Below are positions 33,509-46,073 of a stretch of 64,000 bases of DNA, piece after piece. Made by a program: the position numbers and the translations under genes. This stretch comes from Siphonodentalium dalli (Eukaryota > Mollusca > Scaphopoda > Gadilida > Siphonodentaliidae), in assembly GCA_032622095.1 (NCBI GenBank), contig CP136063.1:82873980-82937979 (forward strand), read 5' to 3'. Numbering within the stretch: the stretch's first letter is position 1; every line of letters begins with the position of its first letter. The notes beneath the pieces were generated by a model, which had not been told where the DNA came from, made no database searches, and saw nothing but the letters and a program-made list of their open reading frames with translations.

Positions 33509-36079
33509 TACTGATTGTGGAAAACAAACTATCAGAACATAAATGTCCAACTGATGCTATGCCAAACATGAAAATTCAAACTGTTGAAAATGTTGACTAA
33601 ATGACCGAAGTACACACAAACCACATCGCGTTACGCCAGTATGCAGAGACATATACACAGAGAAAGAGAACATACAGAGGGTATTATAGGTATTTTCACA
33701 TTGGATGTGGACAGGTATTTGGATTATCTTACCTGCAAAGGAGTTATCTCAGGTACATCCGCCCAAAATACCTAACTTATATATATCGACTACCACACAC
33801 CATGCAGTATATAATTATAGTGTTGGAAATTGGCGACAGATAAGATATGGTAGACGAAGAAGTTTATAGTGATTGTACTTTCTCTTCTTTCCTATACATG
33901 TTGCTGTAACGTATATTGTTAAAGTGGGATTGAACATAGTATATATATATAAGATAGCCATTGGAACCTTGCCTAAATATTTTGTTTTAAACTGCTTAAA
34001 GTACCACAATGCGCATGCTCTACATTCTTGCACAATTGCGTGTAACAAAACATACACAATGTGTGTATATAACGGCCCTTCGTCCATGTAGTTCTATGTA
34101 AAACTATCCTCTTTAAAATCAGGTCTGGGTAGCTCTTTAAAATCAGGGCCAAACATTTTAAACAGGTTTATACGCTGGTAGCGCATAACATTGTAATTTG
34201 TAAGGATCAGGTGGCTATTTAATTCCCTGCTTCGCATTAATCATCGGGAACATTTTATGTTTATTTTTATTTAATATATAATAAAATCAATTTTATTTAC
34301 ACGGACCCTGTGTCTCGCCCCCAGTTGTTGGACCCAATGTCGGAAAGTAAATTTTCCAAATTTGATTTTATATCGTCCCAAATAATTAAAAACAAGTCGG
34401 TATATAAAATCAGTTTAGTTGTTTCGTTTTTGAGGTCAACAACTGTGCTATCATGCACCGTTTCACTTAAACGTTAGTTAAATTTTTCAAGTTGGAAATT
34501 ATAATATGCCTGATATTTCAGACCTAAAATTATTGTAATATAGTTTGATTTTCTAACCTGTATTTAGCGTAAGCTGTGTTGTTGCTATATATGTGTTAAA
34601 AGTTTATATTTTCAAACTTTCGGACAGGTTTTTTTTTAATTAAATCATCAGTGAAATGCCAATTATTTGGAAAATTGCCAACCAAAAATGGGTGTTACAT
34701 GCTATTTTGGAATTTTCCAACAGAAAGAATGCTTAAGAAAACAATACAAAACAATATCAGCTTGTGTTTAAATTAAATGACCATGACAATTTTCCTTTTT
34801 GTGTGAGGAAAATCTTTAAATATTAAGATTTTTCTCTAAAAATTGCAATATCGGTTTTTCGTTAGACTAATCGTGAACTTGTTATCGTCCAAATAGAAGA
34901 CAAGATGACATTCATAAGTAAATCTTTGCACAGATATATTTCAATATTTATATAACACTTACATTGCAAGAAAGAAGCTATGTCCGTGCGTAAACACAGG
35001 CTAACATACTAATTGCCTTCTATCAGCACTACACGACTCGACATGGTAAAAGTATGTATACAAACGAACTGAAAGACTTATAAACGCGTTTTGATGACAT
35101 TATATATTCACATCGTACTGAGAAGTGAATGCATGAATAGCAAATTAAAATTGTCGCATTCATGCAATAAAAGAAAGGGGGTAGTTCTCGTGTTCTCGGC
35201 ACAATTATAAGCCAATGCATGTTGTTGTATGGGAAATGGGTTCAAAAGTCGTTATGATAGAAAGGCAGGGACGTGTATGGATCTAGGGGGGTATATGTTC
35301 CTGGCGGATGGTGGGTCCAATAACTGCACCCCCTTTAACCAGATCCAAACTACATGTTCAGACTTCCAATGTCAGTGCATGTTACCGCCCCGCGCCCCCA
35401 ATTTCCCCCGGGTTGGATTTCTCCAAATGTTACCTCTAACTTTCGAATTGCAATCTGGCACCTATATATTTTAATATGAGTGGACTTTTTTAATAAAAGG
35501 AAGAAAATCTAATTATAGAACAATTTAACGTACATTTAGTCTGAAATTAGCAACTGTTGATGTGAAAATCTTTTGAAAAAGTTGAGTTTTGCCCTTGTTT
35601 GACTTCAAATTTTACATTGTAAGTCCAGTATCAAAGGTCAGACTTGAACCTACCGTATATTGTTTGATTACTAATATATAGACCAGCATTGATGGAAGGG
35701 ATACTAACATGCAGCGAGTCTTGTCCATATTTTTTTTTATTGTTAAAGACATCTTGTTCGGGTGCATGAAATTGATTGGTTAGTATTCCGGCGCTACTAT
35801 ATATGCCAACTGGAGGAATGTAGTATTCTACTAACGTCGCCGAAAATCTCAGAAATCAACCATACCATTCCATAGAAAACATCGTCTGAACTACCGGGGG
35901 TGAATACTATATATGAAGCGTTTTCTTTGTAAGAATCTACAATTGTTTGTAAGAAATAACAATTTATCATTCCGCTAATACTATGAACCTACGATTACAA
36001 ACATAAATCACAAATAGTACGTGTTCTTTGTATTTACAAACATATCCCAATCACAAAGAATGTTCGAGGACTATGAAAG
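33509..36079. other. AT-rich intergenic DNA, nothing identified
   Basis: No gene, RNA or clear repeat family. Contains GCAGGGACGTGTATGG at 35266, one instance of a phrase dispersed over 35-41 kb. Open frames are short, of low complexity and without splice support. Confidence 0.4.
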
Positions 36080-36214
36080 TTAATTGAAAGTTATAACGTT
36101 CAGGAACGTGATTAGAAGGTCTTCGTATTGTGTGTCAAACATAATTTTCAGTTTTCACACCCTTAACCCGGATAGTATACCCATCTATGATACGCAGAGC
36201 CGTGGCGACAATAT
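36080..36214. repeat. Repeat flanking the retrotransposon, partner 38050-38190
   Basis: GAAAGTTATAACGTTCAGGA, TTAGAAGGTCT, GTCAAACATAA, CACACCCTTAACCCGGA and ATACGCAGAGCCGTGGCGA match 38050-38190 in order. The reverse-transcriptase remnant begins just after it, so the retrotransposon probably inserted into a pre-existing repeat. Confidence 0.65.
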
Positions 36215-37668
36215 ATAACTGGAAAAGTCCTCAAAATAATACAAAATATGTATGAGAACCTGAAAATGTGTGTAAAATCAAATGACACTTATTCTAGTTT
36301 CTTTCAGAACATAATTGGGGTAAACCAAGGGAACGGCCTTTCGCCGATATTATTTTCCCTATACCTCAATGATCTCCATGACCACATGGCTAATAATGGA
36401 TGCAAAGGATTCGATATATCTATAAATGTACATCGAGCAATATTGATACTGATAGTTACATGAAGCTGTTAATGTTAATATACGCAGATGATACGGTATT
36501 AATGTTTAATACTAGATCGGGCCTACAGCATTCTTTAGACGCATTTGCACGATACTGCGATTTATGGAATTTAAAAATCAACACCTCTAAAACTAAAGTT
36601 GTTATATTCGGGAGAGCCAACCAGCCAACACGAAAAATAAAAATGCGAGATATTGCATAAACGAAGACTACATTGAAACTGTAGATCATTATAAATATCT
36701 CGGCACGTTATTTGATAAATCAGGAAGATTCACATCAGATAGAAATTCTAGATGTCTAAGTGCAAAAAAAGCCATGTACGCCCTTGTGAATACATCTCGC
36801 AATATTAAACTTTCTGTTGAAACTACGTTAGAAATATATGAAAAATCTATTGTTCTAATAATGATATACACGGAGCCGAAATCTGGGGCTATGAAAACTT
36901 ACAATGCTTTATTGTTTAGTACTTCAACGACCGAATCGATCAGAAACCCCTGGCTCCGTTTTATCAGATATAACTTGAATTCAATGGGCATGTCATATAT
37001 CTGGACGAATCAGTCGGTCCACAGTGTGAAGATTTTCTCAGCGGCTGTGAAACAAAAGCTGACGGACTTACATGCACAACAATGACATGGATCTATGACT
37101 AGCTCAAATAAATTAACTTTTTATAGGTGTATTAGAGAAGAGTTTACCCGTCCTAAATTCCTCGGTATTGACAACAACAATATTGTTATGCCATTAGTGA
37201 GGTTCAGGTCCAGAAACCACCGGTTGCTGGTGGAGACTGGTTCCAGGACAAACACACCATATAACGAGAGATTATAATATGCTCGTTATGTGGAGAGGGA
37301 ATCGGAGATGAATTCCATTTTATAATAGTATGCCCAAACTTGAAAGAGCTGAGATCAAGATATATAAAGAAATATTACTATAAAAGACCCAATACATTGA
37401 AGCTAACCGACATATTTAATAGCGGTAACAAACGAACGCTTACTAATCTTGCTCTATTTATTAAGAAAGCCCTATCAATAACGAGGATCTCCCGAGGCAC
37501 ACCAAAACAACTACCAAAACCGACCCACTGATTATTGACCACATATCCCATATTATATTGTCGTATATTTATTCACTGCACGCATGCACAATTCATAAAT
37601 ATTTTGAAATTTAACACTGTGTATGTCAAAAAGACGACGAGTATATACCAATAAATTGAATTGAACAA
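36215..37668 (+). pseudogene. 5'-truncated non-LTR retrotransposon (reverse transcriptase)
   Basis: Successive frames give GKVLKIIQNMYENLKMCVKS (from 36221), NQGNGLSPILFSLYLNDL (RT palm), then after a frameshift near 36440 LLMLIYADDTVLM with the catalytic YADD box, then DHYKYLGTLFD, then a C-terminal region with RFIRYNLN...YIWTNQ, KQKLTDLHAQQ and RFRSRNHRL, and finally C.LC....DEFHFIIVCPNL.ELR, the zinc-knuckle-like tail. This order is typical of jockey/CR1-related LINEs in invertebrates. The endonuclease and N-terminal RT are missing and at least four frame changes and stops are present, so it is dead. The 3' end has AATTGAATTGAA, a typical short-repeat tail, near 37655. Confidence 0.9.
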
Positions 37669-38740
37669 TGGGTCGATTCAACCCCTTGTGAAAATGTTTT
37701 GTCAGCTGGAAATCTCAAGTACAACCCACAGGGACGTCGCGACAAGGGGGTTGGGTTATGTTTCTCGCCCCAAACATTTTGTCAACATGTTCAACAGTTG
37801 AAAATTTGATACCTGAAACAACATGAATTGGAAATTTTACAACAACAATAGGCTGAACTTGTTCTCTTATTTCGTTTTACCAACAATTTATTAGAGGGTA
37901 TGTGTTTGTTTTAGACCAATATTTGCATATTTACCTCATTTGGTCAAAAGTTTGGATTGAAATGGCCTATATTTAGATATTGTCAACCCTTAGGGGGTGT
38001 CATGCAGCTTGGATGTGAGGTAGCATGCAGTATGTGTTCCATGTAACTACTAAAATCACCCAATATATTGAAAGTTACAACGTTAAAGAACTTGTTTAGA
38101 AGGTCTATATATAGGGTGTCAAACATAAATTGTCGAGTTCACACCCTTAAACCGGACGATATAACCATCTCTGATTCGCAGGGACGTAGCTCCCCCTTAT
38201 GAAAATGTTATATCAATGGAAATCTCATAAACAGGGACGTGGCGATAGTGGTCTTGGGAACACGATGCCTGGCACACTACAGCTGTCTTTTCTTGTGTTA
38301 ACTTCTTCCAGAAATACTGCCTTTTGGTATTTGGTTAGAGGCATGTCGGTGTTGTTGTCTTGATCAACTATAGTTATAAATGACAAATCAATAAAAATTA
38401 CGCGAGTTCCTAATGTGAGTATTGTTTATCGCTCAAGAATGCATTGCGAGGTAAATGATACTCATGTCCATGGGTGGATTATCCTTTGAGTTTCTATCGT
38501 CGACGCGAATGCATTTGGTCACGGTAAAGGACACGAATATTACGAAGAAGCGAGCACAGTTTTCACAAATGACTACAGCATAAATGCAGTGACGTGGCCA
38601 GATGGTCTCTTCGATGCGCCAACGTCGATATCCAACTGTATCCCCAACCCTCAATCAGAAACTTCTATTTCTGTGAAATTTAATTGTTTACCCCGGCTGG
38701 CTTCTGATTTTCCAGCTGTAACATTAAGTTGTCCAACCGC
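37669..38740. other. Diverged repeat-rich intergenic DNA
   Basis: Contains CAGGGACGTCGCGACAAGGG (37729), the 38050-38190 partner of 36080-36214, and CAGGGACGTGGCGATAGTGG (38234). No gene recognised. Confidence 0.5.
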
Positions 38741-39075
38741 CCCCTTGGGTTGGACATTTTGACTAAATATGACTAACTTAGTGTTAGTCACAAACATTTT
38801 GAGTAACTTTGGTCAAGTATTGGAATTATTTACACATAATTCAGCAACTTACATTTTCGCCTTCCCAGCGACTAAGAAAAGTTATGACTAAATCCTGGCC
38901 ATTTTGACTAATTAGTCGTTTTGAATCCCCATTTCGTAGTCGTTATGACTAATATCACCCTAGTAATTTTGACTAATGTTATGCCTCAGTCATGTTGGCT
39001 GAACTAAGTTAGTCATCCTGGGGAAAAACGTTTGACTAACACATGTTAGTCATATTGACTAACTTTTGTTATCAG
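38740..39075. repeat. TGACTAA/TTAGTCA cluster
   Basis: About eleven exact TGACTAA heptamers, on either strand, in roughly 330 bp, embedded in phrases such as ATTTTGACTAA and GTTATGACTAA. Spacing is irregular. It may be a decayed minisatellite; TGACTAA also resembles an AP-1/bZIP half-palindrome, so a regulatory reading is possible but unsupported. Confidence 0.6.
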
Positions 39076-39159
39076 CGTAGAAAAATACTCGCCTCTTGAT
39101 ATACGATTCCATCGCTATGTGGAATTTATAGGCATTTTTTTTAATTCAAAGGGTGCATA

Positions 39160-39410
39160 TTGAAATTATAGGATGGACACCCCATCACCAAACGGAGCCC
39201 ATATAGCCACGTCCCTATCTCGATATATTATAAGATATCGGAGCAGTTTGAAATTATAAAATGACCACCCTCCTATAACTGAGAGCCTTAGCACGTCCCT
39301 GCTTCGATACTGTGATGAACACCCCCTGATAAAATGGAGCCACGTTCCTGCCTCGATGTGTTATTATAAGAGTAACGGATCGGTTTGAAATCATAGGATG
39401 GGCACAATAT
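39160..39410. repeat. Degenerate tandem repeat, about 100-bp unit
   Basis: Units of GTTTGAAATTATAGGATGGA, CACCCC.CA, GGAGCC, CACGTCCCT and CTCGATA...ATTATAAGA recur about three times. Confidence 0.65.
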
Positions 39411-41257
39411 ATATAATGTTATACCATCAAATCAAAATAATATTTTGTTTTCACAAACTGAATGGTTGTAATTTGTGAAAACAATGATACCAAATTGGTT
39501 GTAGTACTCGATATTACACTGACTTGTACTTACATACACACTCTGCAGACGAACAGTTTATTAGTTAACGTTGCGCAGACAAGTGGCAATCAACTTAGCA
39601 ATCCGTGTACCGATTGGATAGCTCTGATAAGCGATCAACCTCTCAACTTATATGATTGGCTAATTCTTTTGTAACTTTGGCTTGCCGTGATTAAATATAT
39701 TGTGAATCACTCACAGGTGACGGTTTGCCCGTAAGAAATCTACAATAATCAACAGTTGATCTTTGTGAAATTTGCGAGATTTTGTTAGCTCATCGTTTCA
39801 TAGTACCGGCGATATCACTAATCACAAAATAATAGCACGCATTGTAACTTTCCCATAGAAATTGTTGTCAGTTATTTTAGCTCTACGTGTCTGTCTAATT
39901 TGAACTTGGTATTCAGATAACACTGATAACGGGTGAATGGGGGCAGAGTTGTGAGTTAGTTTTTTCTACGTTTTAGGGGTTTCACCCCTCGCCCAGTCTA
40001 AGGTGTTACAATAATTTATATCCATAACACTCGCAGCATATCGGGTGCATATGCAATTTAGATGTGGACAATCCTCACTGAAAAAGTAACAACATATTCG
40101 GACACAGGGACGTGACGATTGAGTGTGCATGTGCTGTCCACCTTTAATTTTCTAACTGCATCCCGGCATTGAACAAGTCATATCTGATGGCCATTTAGAC
40201 CATAATTTTCAACAAAAGTCAAAAATATGCTAGTGAATCAGATTGAATGGTCTCCAAACACAGTTCTCACTTATTATTGTTTGTGAAATTAAACAATAAT
40301 GACAACGTGAGCTTGTATGTGGTGTAAAATGTTTGTGTCAACCTATCGGTATGAAATTTCCTACTGTTAAGAAATATTTTGACCAAAGTTGGGGGCACCC
40401 ACCAAGCCGTCAAGCACCCCACATGTCACACCCCGCGTCGTCGTGTCCCTATTAGGACGAAATGTATGATCGGGAGACGATAACTATTAAACTATTAATA
40501 ATATGTTTGTATATTCATAATTTAGTGTACAAATAATACGGCTAAATTTCCCCTGTACTGTGAAACCACTGTGATAGTTAACACAAATTTGTAATTACAA
40601 ATTAATAAATACTATTTGTATTTACAGGTATAAAAACAATTCATAGTATTGACCCCGGTACGCATAATTGTAAATATTTACTTCTCGAGTCGGACGCAAC
40701 TATCGGCGACAAACTAACAAAAACAACTTTACCATCGAGAGACACTGCATTTAATTAAAATATAAGATTATCGATATCAATTTGGCTAAAATATTTGTAA
40801 ACTTAACTATAATTACTTTGAGCAAGATTGTTCTCAATTTCTATCTGTTCGCGGAATACTGTAATGTAAATCAATTGGTTTTCACTTAGCCATCCAGGTT
40901 ATTTATCGATAACCCTGATCGGCCACTCTTACGGGCAATACAGGTGCTGGGACAGCAGCTCCACACGTGTTTGGAACGATGCCAGCAATTGACCAACCAA
41001 TATAAATGATGAAATGAAGTTTCTCTTCAACTGGTACGAGCAAGCATGATTGACAGGTGTTTGTTTCCAAGACTTAAAACCCGGCTCCTGTGTTCTACAT
41101 CGACCTTCAATTTCTCCAAATGGGAACTTTATAACCATATCCTATACCACAAGTCGATATTCGTAATGTGGAATGGTCATGTCTCCCAATTGATGCACAA
41201 CGAGCTCACATGGGAACCTCTATCAGATAAATAGTTCGCTTCTTGCACCCGTTCACG
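39411..41257. other. Intergenic DNA, nothing identified
   Basis: Two further GGGACGTG-type phrases (40108 and, reversed, 40435). The frame at 40929-41138 (minus) has no recognised motif. No gene is supported. Confidence 0.4.
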
Positions 41258-41420
41258 TTAAAGGTGCTCAATCCGATCAGACGCTCCTAAATTACTATAC
41301 TTCTTTGGCTTCGGGGGTAAAAAATATTTGATTCTAGTCTAGGAACACACCCATTAAAGCTCAGAGTGGTCAGATATAGATTTTTGAAGTTTATTTCTCG
41401 AGAAATAGCATCGTTGGGGC
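41258..41420 (+). mobile_element. Solo arm of the TTAAAGGTACTCRATCCGAT family
   Basis: TTAAAGGTGCTCAATCCGAT to TTTTGAAGTTTATTTCTCGA matches the left arm of 33148-33508. The right arm is absent and the tandem repeat at 41437 follows directly. Confidence 0.78.
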
Positions 41421-41436
41421 GTGGTAAAATACGCCC

Positions 41437-41755
41437 GTGGTAGTTTCAACAAAGGACCATAACTGTGGTGAAAATTGGCTGGTGGAACCCAAATTCAAAC
41501 TTCATCTTGACCTTTATTTTGGGCTAGTAAACTCACATACCAAATTTATTTCCATACCGTTCACACTTACTAAAGTTATCATCCGGGAAACGAAATTTAG
41601 TGCAAATTCCAACAAAAAGGGCCATAACTCTGGTGAAAATTTGAGGGTGGAACCCAAATTCGAACGTGGCCTGTATTTTGTGCTAGTAAACCCACATACA
41701 AAATTTCATTCCATTCAGTGCAGACTAAGTTATTATCTGGAAACCAAAAAAGGGG
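41437..41755 (+). repeat. CCATAACTCTGG tandem repeat, about 165-bp unit
   Basis: Two units: AAAGGACCATAACTGTGGTG / AAAGGGCCATAACTCTGGTG, each followed by GGTGGAACCCAAATTC, GTAAACYCACATACMAA and TTATCATCYGG. This repeat style is very common in bivalve genomes, which is the main basis for my guess at host phylum. Confidence 0.8.
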
Positions 41756-41827
41756 TACGCATCTAAGATGCTATGTCGAGTTTATTGGCAGTCGAAAAAA
41801 AACTTCTGCCAATAACTTGGCAATAAG

Positions 41828-42003
41828 GCAGGGGGGGGGGGTCTGGAAAAAAATTGCACATATAGGGCCAAAAAAGTTTTTTTCCGACCTCGAGGGACCC
41901 ACCACCCCATTTTTGCAAAAAAAAATATTGTTTTCCTCCAAAATTTTGGGGACCCACCCCCCGTTTCTCATGTTTTTATCCAAATTTCAGAGGTTTTTTT
42001 TAG
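41828..42003. repeat. Poly-G-headed element 1
   Basis: A G run followed by GTCTGGAAAAAAATTGCACA, then CCGACCTCGAGGGACCCACC and TGGGGACCCACCCCCCG. It shares the order G-run, (T)CGGAAAAAAATT, CCACCCACCCC with 43345-43460 (inverted), 45050-45240 and 45530-45640. Confidence 0.6.
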
Positions 42004-43344
42004 CCGTTCTTCAATAACTGTGTTAACTGCCTTACTAATTGGTAAACACAGATCAGAAAAACGAAAAGTATACTGTATTTCCATGTGTTTCCTGGTGTTT
42101 TCAGTATCTAACAACACTTAATTAAGCATTGTGTAGGTACACTATATGTCACAAATTGCCCTAGACCCCATTATAGCCTTAATATATCGAGTGTGTTGTG
42201 TCTGGCCAGTGTAAATAGTGGTAAACAGGTCAGGGGTTCCACAATTATATGTGCATGATCAAAGAACTCTTTAGTCTTATCCAACGGGATGGGGAATTGT
42301 TTTTTGGTTAGGTATACACATAGATATATGGTTATTATACTGCCCGATATTAGTCGGTGGGTATATAGTTGACATCTCGAGCCGTCTGTCCGTACAAACA
42401 TTTTGAATTTTAACTCAAGAGTCAGTTGCCATATTTGATGCCCTATGGCATGGTGACGGACCAGAAATGGGGGACGAATATGCATAATATCGCGGGTTGT
42501 GACCACCAATGCCTACCAGAGTTATGGGCCCTGTTCGACTTTATGAAATTCAGTCCATACAAAGTTTTTGCAATATAAGTTAAGTGTCGGTTGTCAAATT
42601 TTGTGATGTGGTTTGGTATGGTGATAGACCAGAATGAAGAATTGAATGTCATTTCTCAATGCATCTGAATGCATCACATTATTTCAGTTCATCTATTTGT
42701 AAAGTGATAACAGTATACAATTAGTATTTTAGTTTCGTCTTGTTGAGCAGTAAAGCTCCCAGATGAAGTTCGGAAATTCAATGAGAATAGCGTCACCTTC
42801 ATTTGGGATTGTCTGAGCAGTAAACAGTAATGTCATTCATCATAACCAATTCAGTTTTATTTGGATAATTGTTGCAAATTAACATTACTTGCAATCATTC
42901 AAGATGAGAAATAACCAGAAGGAATGAATTTGATTACATGCCAGAACAAGACAGTATTTCAGACATTAGAAATTTATGAGATACCCTTTTCAATTTCATG
43001 TTATGCAACAATCAGGTTAATTATATCTACTAGTAGTCATCATTGAGTATTCACCATGTAGTATCCAATTTGTGATAGAGTTTTTTTGTTTTATTACTTT
43101 TATTCAGATAATACAACTGGGTAATATATTAATTTTGTTACTAAATATTTCTTCCGTTGATCATAACTTTCCTGAACGTTAATACGGTGGTCCACTATGA
43201 AGTGGTCCGGGATACTGTGAAATCCAGAATGTTGCTCAATCTGAGGCTAAAGAGTCACTTTAGCTGCCTATATAGCCCTATACCAACAAGCATGGTACTA
43301 ACATGCTTACAAACAACATTACATGGTCAGTACTTGTAAATTGT
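42004..43344. other. Intergenic DNA with a weak tandem repeat
   Basis: 42160-42660 has two diverged copies of GCCCTATGGCATGGTGACGG / TGTGATGTGGTTTGGTATGG plus GACCAGAA.G, about 170 bp apart. No gene recognised. Confidence 0.45.
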
Positions 43345-43460
43345 TTGAAAAAAAACCCATTTTGGAAAAAATTTACAAGCACCATTTTTTCCGCCTCTGG
43401 ACCACCCACCCACCCCGCACCTATATACGGAATTTTTTTGCAGACCCCCCCCCCCCTGAA
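43345..43460. repeat. Poly-C-tailed element 2 (inverted)
   Basis: CCATTTTTTCCGCCTCTGGA, CCACCCACCCACCCCGC, GGAATTTTTTTGCAGA and a run of C: the complement of the layout seen at 41828. Confidence 0.6.
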
Positions 43461-44039
43461 TAAGGCCCAAACAGTCGGAGAAACCTGGTTTTCGAACTCG
43501 TCCGAGATATTGTTGCAAGAGACTCATATATCAAATATGGTTTGAATCAGTTAATTTTTAATTGAGTTATCGCGCTAACAGTGAAACAAGACAGTCAATG
43601 ACTGTGGGGTCGCTCACCAGACTGCAAAGACTGATAAGACTGCGACTCTGGAGACCAAAACAGTCAGCACTTTTCATAATCACTTTAAAAGAAGTAGATT
43701 TAAACAGGATATGTGGCTAGAGAGACTTCAAGTATGTAGATTGGTAAAAATCCACCTTGAAATTGCCAACTGTACACTACTGATCACCCCCCTCCTCCAG
43801 CTCAACAAGTCCCCCCCCCCCCCTGACCGGGCTCCAGACTCCCAAGTCTTAGGTTGGAATTTCACAACCGACACCTCAAACTTTCTCAATTGTTGGAAAT
43901 TTCCAATCTCACAAGCGCCTTTTTTCTAAAACCATTTAGATATGTTTGAAGCCCAATTATCCATGGATCCAAAACACAATACATGTATGTCAGACCAATC
44001 AGTCAGGTGGTTCCAGGGTAGATGTTTTAATGAATTTGG

Positions 44040-44480
44040 TATTTCAATGATTTTATTAGACACAAAAGTGTTAACTCCCCATAGCCTGCCATTTCTTGAC
44101 AGGTTGACCTCATTTTAACAAATCTGAATCTCAGTCACTAAAGGATCCTCCCGATTCCTCCATACTATATGTAAGCTAAATAGTCCAAACTCTCTTCAGA
44201 AGACATTTTAATGTCCCACCCTATTTAACCTGGTGACCACATCTGAATAAATTTGAATCCCAGACACCAAAGAACCCTTCATACATATCATAAATATCAG
44301 TAAAATAGACCTGATGGTCCTTGTGAAGGAAGCATATTAAGAGGGAAACTGTCCTTCGCTTGGCCCCTATTTGACCAGGTGACCCCATTAAAAAAAAATC
44401 TGAATTGCAGTCAAGGAAGAACATTCCATTCTATATAAGCCAACTAGTTCTTGCAAACATATTTTAAGAATTACTATGTA
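44040..44480 (+). repeat. Degenerate tandem repeat, about 140-150-bp unit
   Basis: Three units share GGTGACC(A/C)CAT, AATCTGAATC.CAGTCA, CCATACTATATGTAAGC and RTTAAGAG-like phrases near 44100, 44230 and 44370. Similar 'RTGACCCCATTTT' repeats are frequent in molluscs. Confidence 0.6.
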
Positions 44481-44564
44481 GTGAAATAGTTAAGTCTCTG
44501 GCTCTGCCCTTATTTGACTTTGTGATCCCATTTTCACAAATCTGATAAGGATAAGATTTAAGTT

Positions 44565-44835
44565 CCCCAGTTGAAGTTGGTGATATTCACCCATTGGGCA
44601 CTTCATTTATGAATTTTATCTTCTGCAAAGTAGGGGATATAGAAACTTCCTAGAAGGGAAATTTAACTAACAACAATGTAAATTTGATACTATAGATACT
44701 TCCCAGAAGATGAGGCCTAAGCAGAATGAGGTCTCCAGAGGGTGAATTTGGTGATGCTAGGCCGCTGTGTGGGATAGCATCACTAAATTCACCGTCTGGG
44801 AGCCTCATTCTGCAAATGACATTAGTCCTGATATG
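44565..44835. mobile_element. MITE, GCAGAATGAGGTCCCCAGAG family (partial)
   Basis: GCAGAATGAGGTCTCCAGAG ... CTCATTCTGCAAATGACATT hairpin (44717-44821) preceded by the family interior (AGTTCCCCAGTTGAAGTTGG at 44560). The far left hairpin is missing; a second GTTGGTGATGTGCACCCATT follows at 44923. Confidence 0.78.
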
Positions 44836-45049
44836 AACAATACATGATAGATTGGGAATTAATGACTTCTAGCAGATCTGCAAGGAATGTTTATAAACAT
44901 ATCAAGATTCTCCAGTTAAAGTTGGTGATGTGCACCCATTGGTACCCTATTCTAATCTGATTTCATTTATCCATTCCATTTTCCAGTATAAGGTATAATC
45001 AGCCAAAATATGACATCGTAGGGCCATTGATCAATTACTCGCCCTGTAC

Positions 45050-45240
45050 GCAGGGGGGGGGGGTCGGAAAAAAAATTCAGGCATGTATGGCATTTTTTCC
45101 CTTTCGACCATTTTTTGTACCCACCCACCCCCACCGCCAAATTTTTTTCCGTTTTCGGCAGTTTTTTCCGACCATTTTTTGACACCCACCCCCCCTTTTA
45201 ACACTAAAACAGAGATTTGCGGGGGGGGGGGAAATCACTG
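45050..45240. repeat. Poly-G-headed element 3
   Basis: CAGGGGGGGGGGGTCGGAAA, then repeated CATTTTTTCCSTTTTCG and CGACCATTTTTTG, and ACCCACCCACCCCCACC. It ends in another G run (45220-45231). Confidence 0.62.
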
Positions 45241-45529
45241 TAAACAGCTGTATATGAATTTCTGTGCATACTATTTATCATGGATGTTAACATGGACAAG
45301 TAAATAGGAATGAGTAATTTTGAGGTCATTCGGCCAAAAAAACATGGCTGCCAGCGGCCATCTTGGATTTCAAAATTTGCAACAAAATACAACACGATAA
45401 CTGCCTGCAGTCAGTTTACCAGTTAGAATTACATTATTTCTCTCATTCAAACTGATTCAAAGTGGTTTTGAAGCCCAACTAATTGCCAAAACACTAAAAA
45501 CAAGCAGGAATTATTTTGTTTAGTTGCGG

Positions 45530-45597
45530 AAAAAATTGCTTGTTGGTGGCTTTGACCACCCACCCACCCCGGCATACGTGCCGGAAGACATTTTTTC

Positions 45598-45633
<36 letters not shown>
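45530..45633. repeat. Poly-C element 4 with 36-base C run
   Basis: TTTGACCACCCACCCACCCC, GGCATACGTGCC hairpin, CATTTTTTCACC, then C from 45598 to 45633. The run length is probably not reliable. Confidence 0.7.
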
Positions 45634-45634
<1 letters not shown>

Positions 45635-46073
45635 CTGTACGTTTCTATAATAGCCAGCGACGAAAAACAAACTTTTGGGTTCCATTCGATGTGAAATATA
45701 GATACTAGTATACCTTCAATAGGGGACAGAAAATCTCAATTTATAAATATCCAAAATGAGCAAAGAGGGATAACTCTAGAATGCAAAACATGAACACCCC
45801 AATAAATAAATTTGAAGTGCCCCAGATGGCGAAAATTCCATTGTGATCGGATTAACCCATGGCTGAAATAGCTAAGGAGGACAGACTGTCGCACCTAGCG
45901 GAAATGATGAACATCCTGAAGGATGCAGTCAATCCAGAATATTCCAAAGTCATCCATAAACAAAATTTGGTCTATTATTTTGAAAAAATACTATAGATGA
46001 ATTTGCTGAGACATGGGTAATATAATTATGTTATACCTTTACCTGTTAGTCTGGCTAACACTGTTTAATTGTT

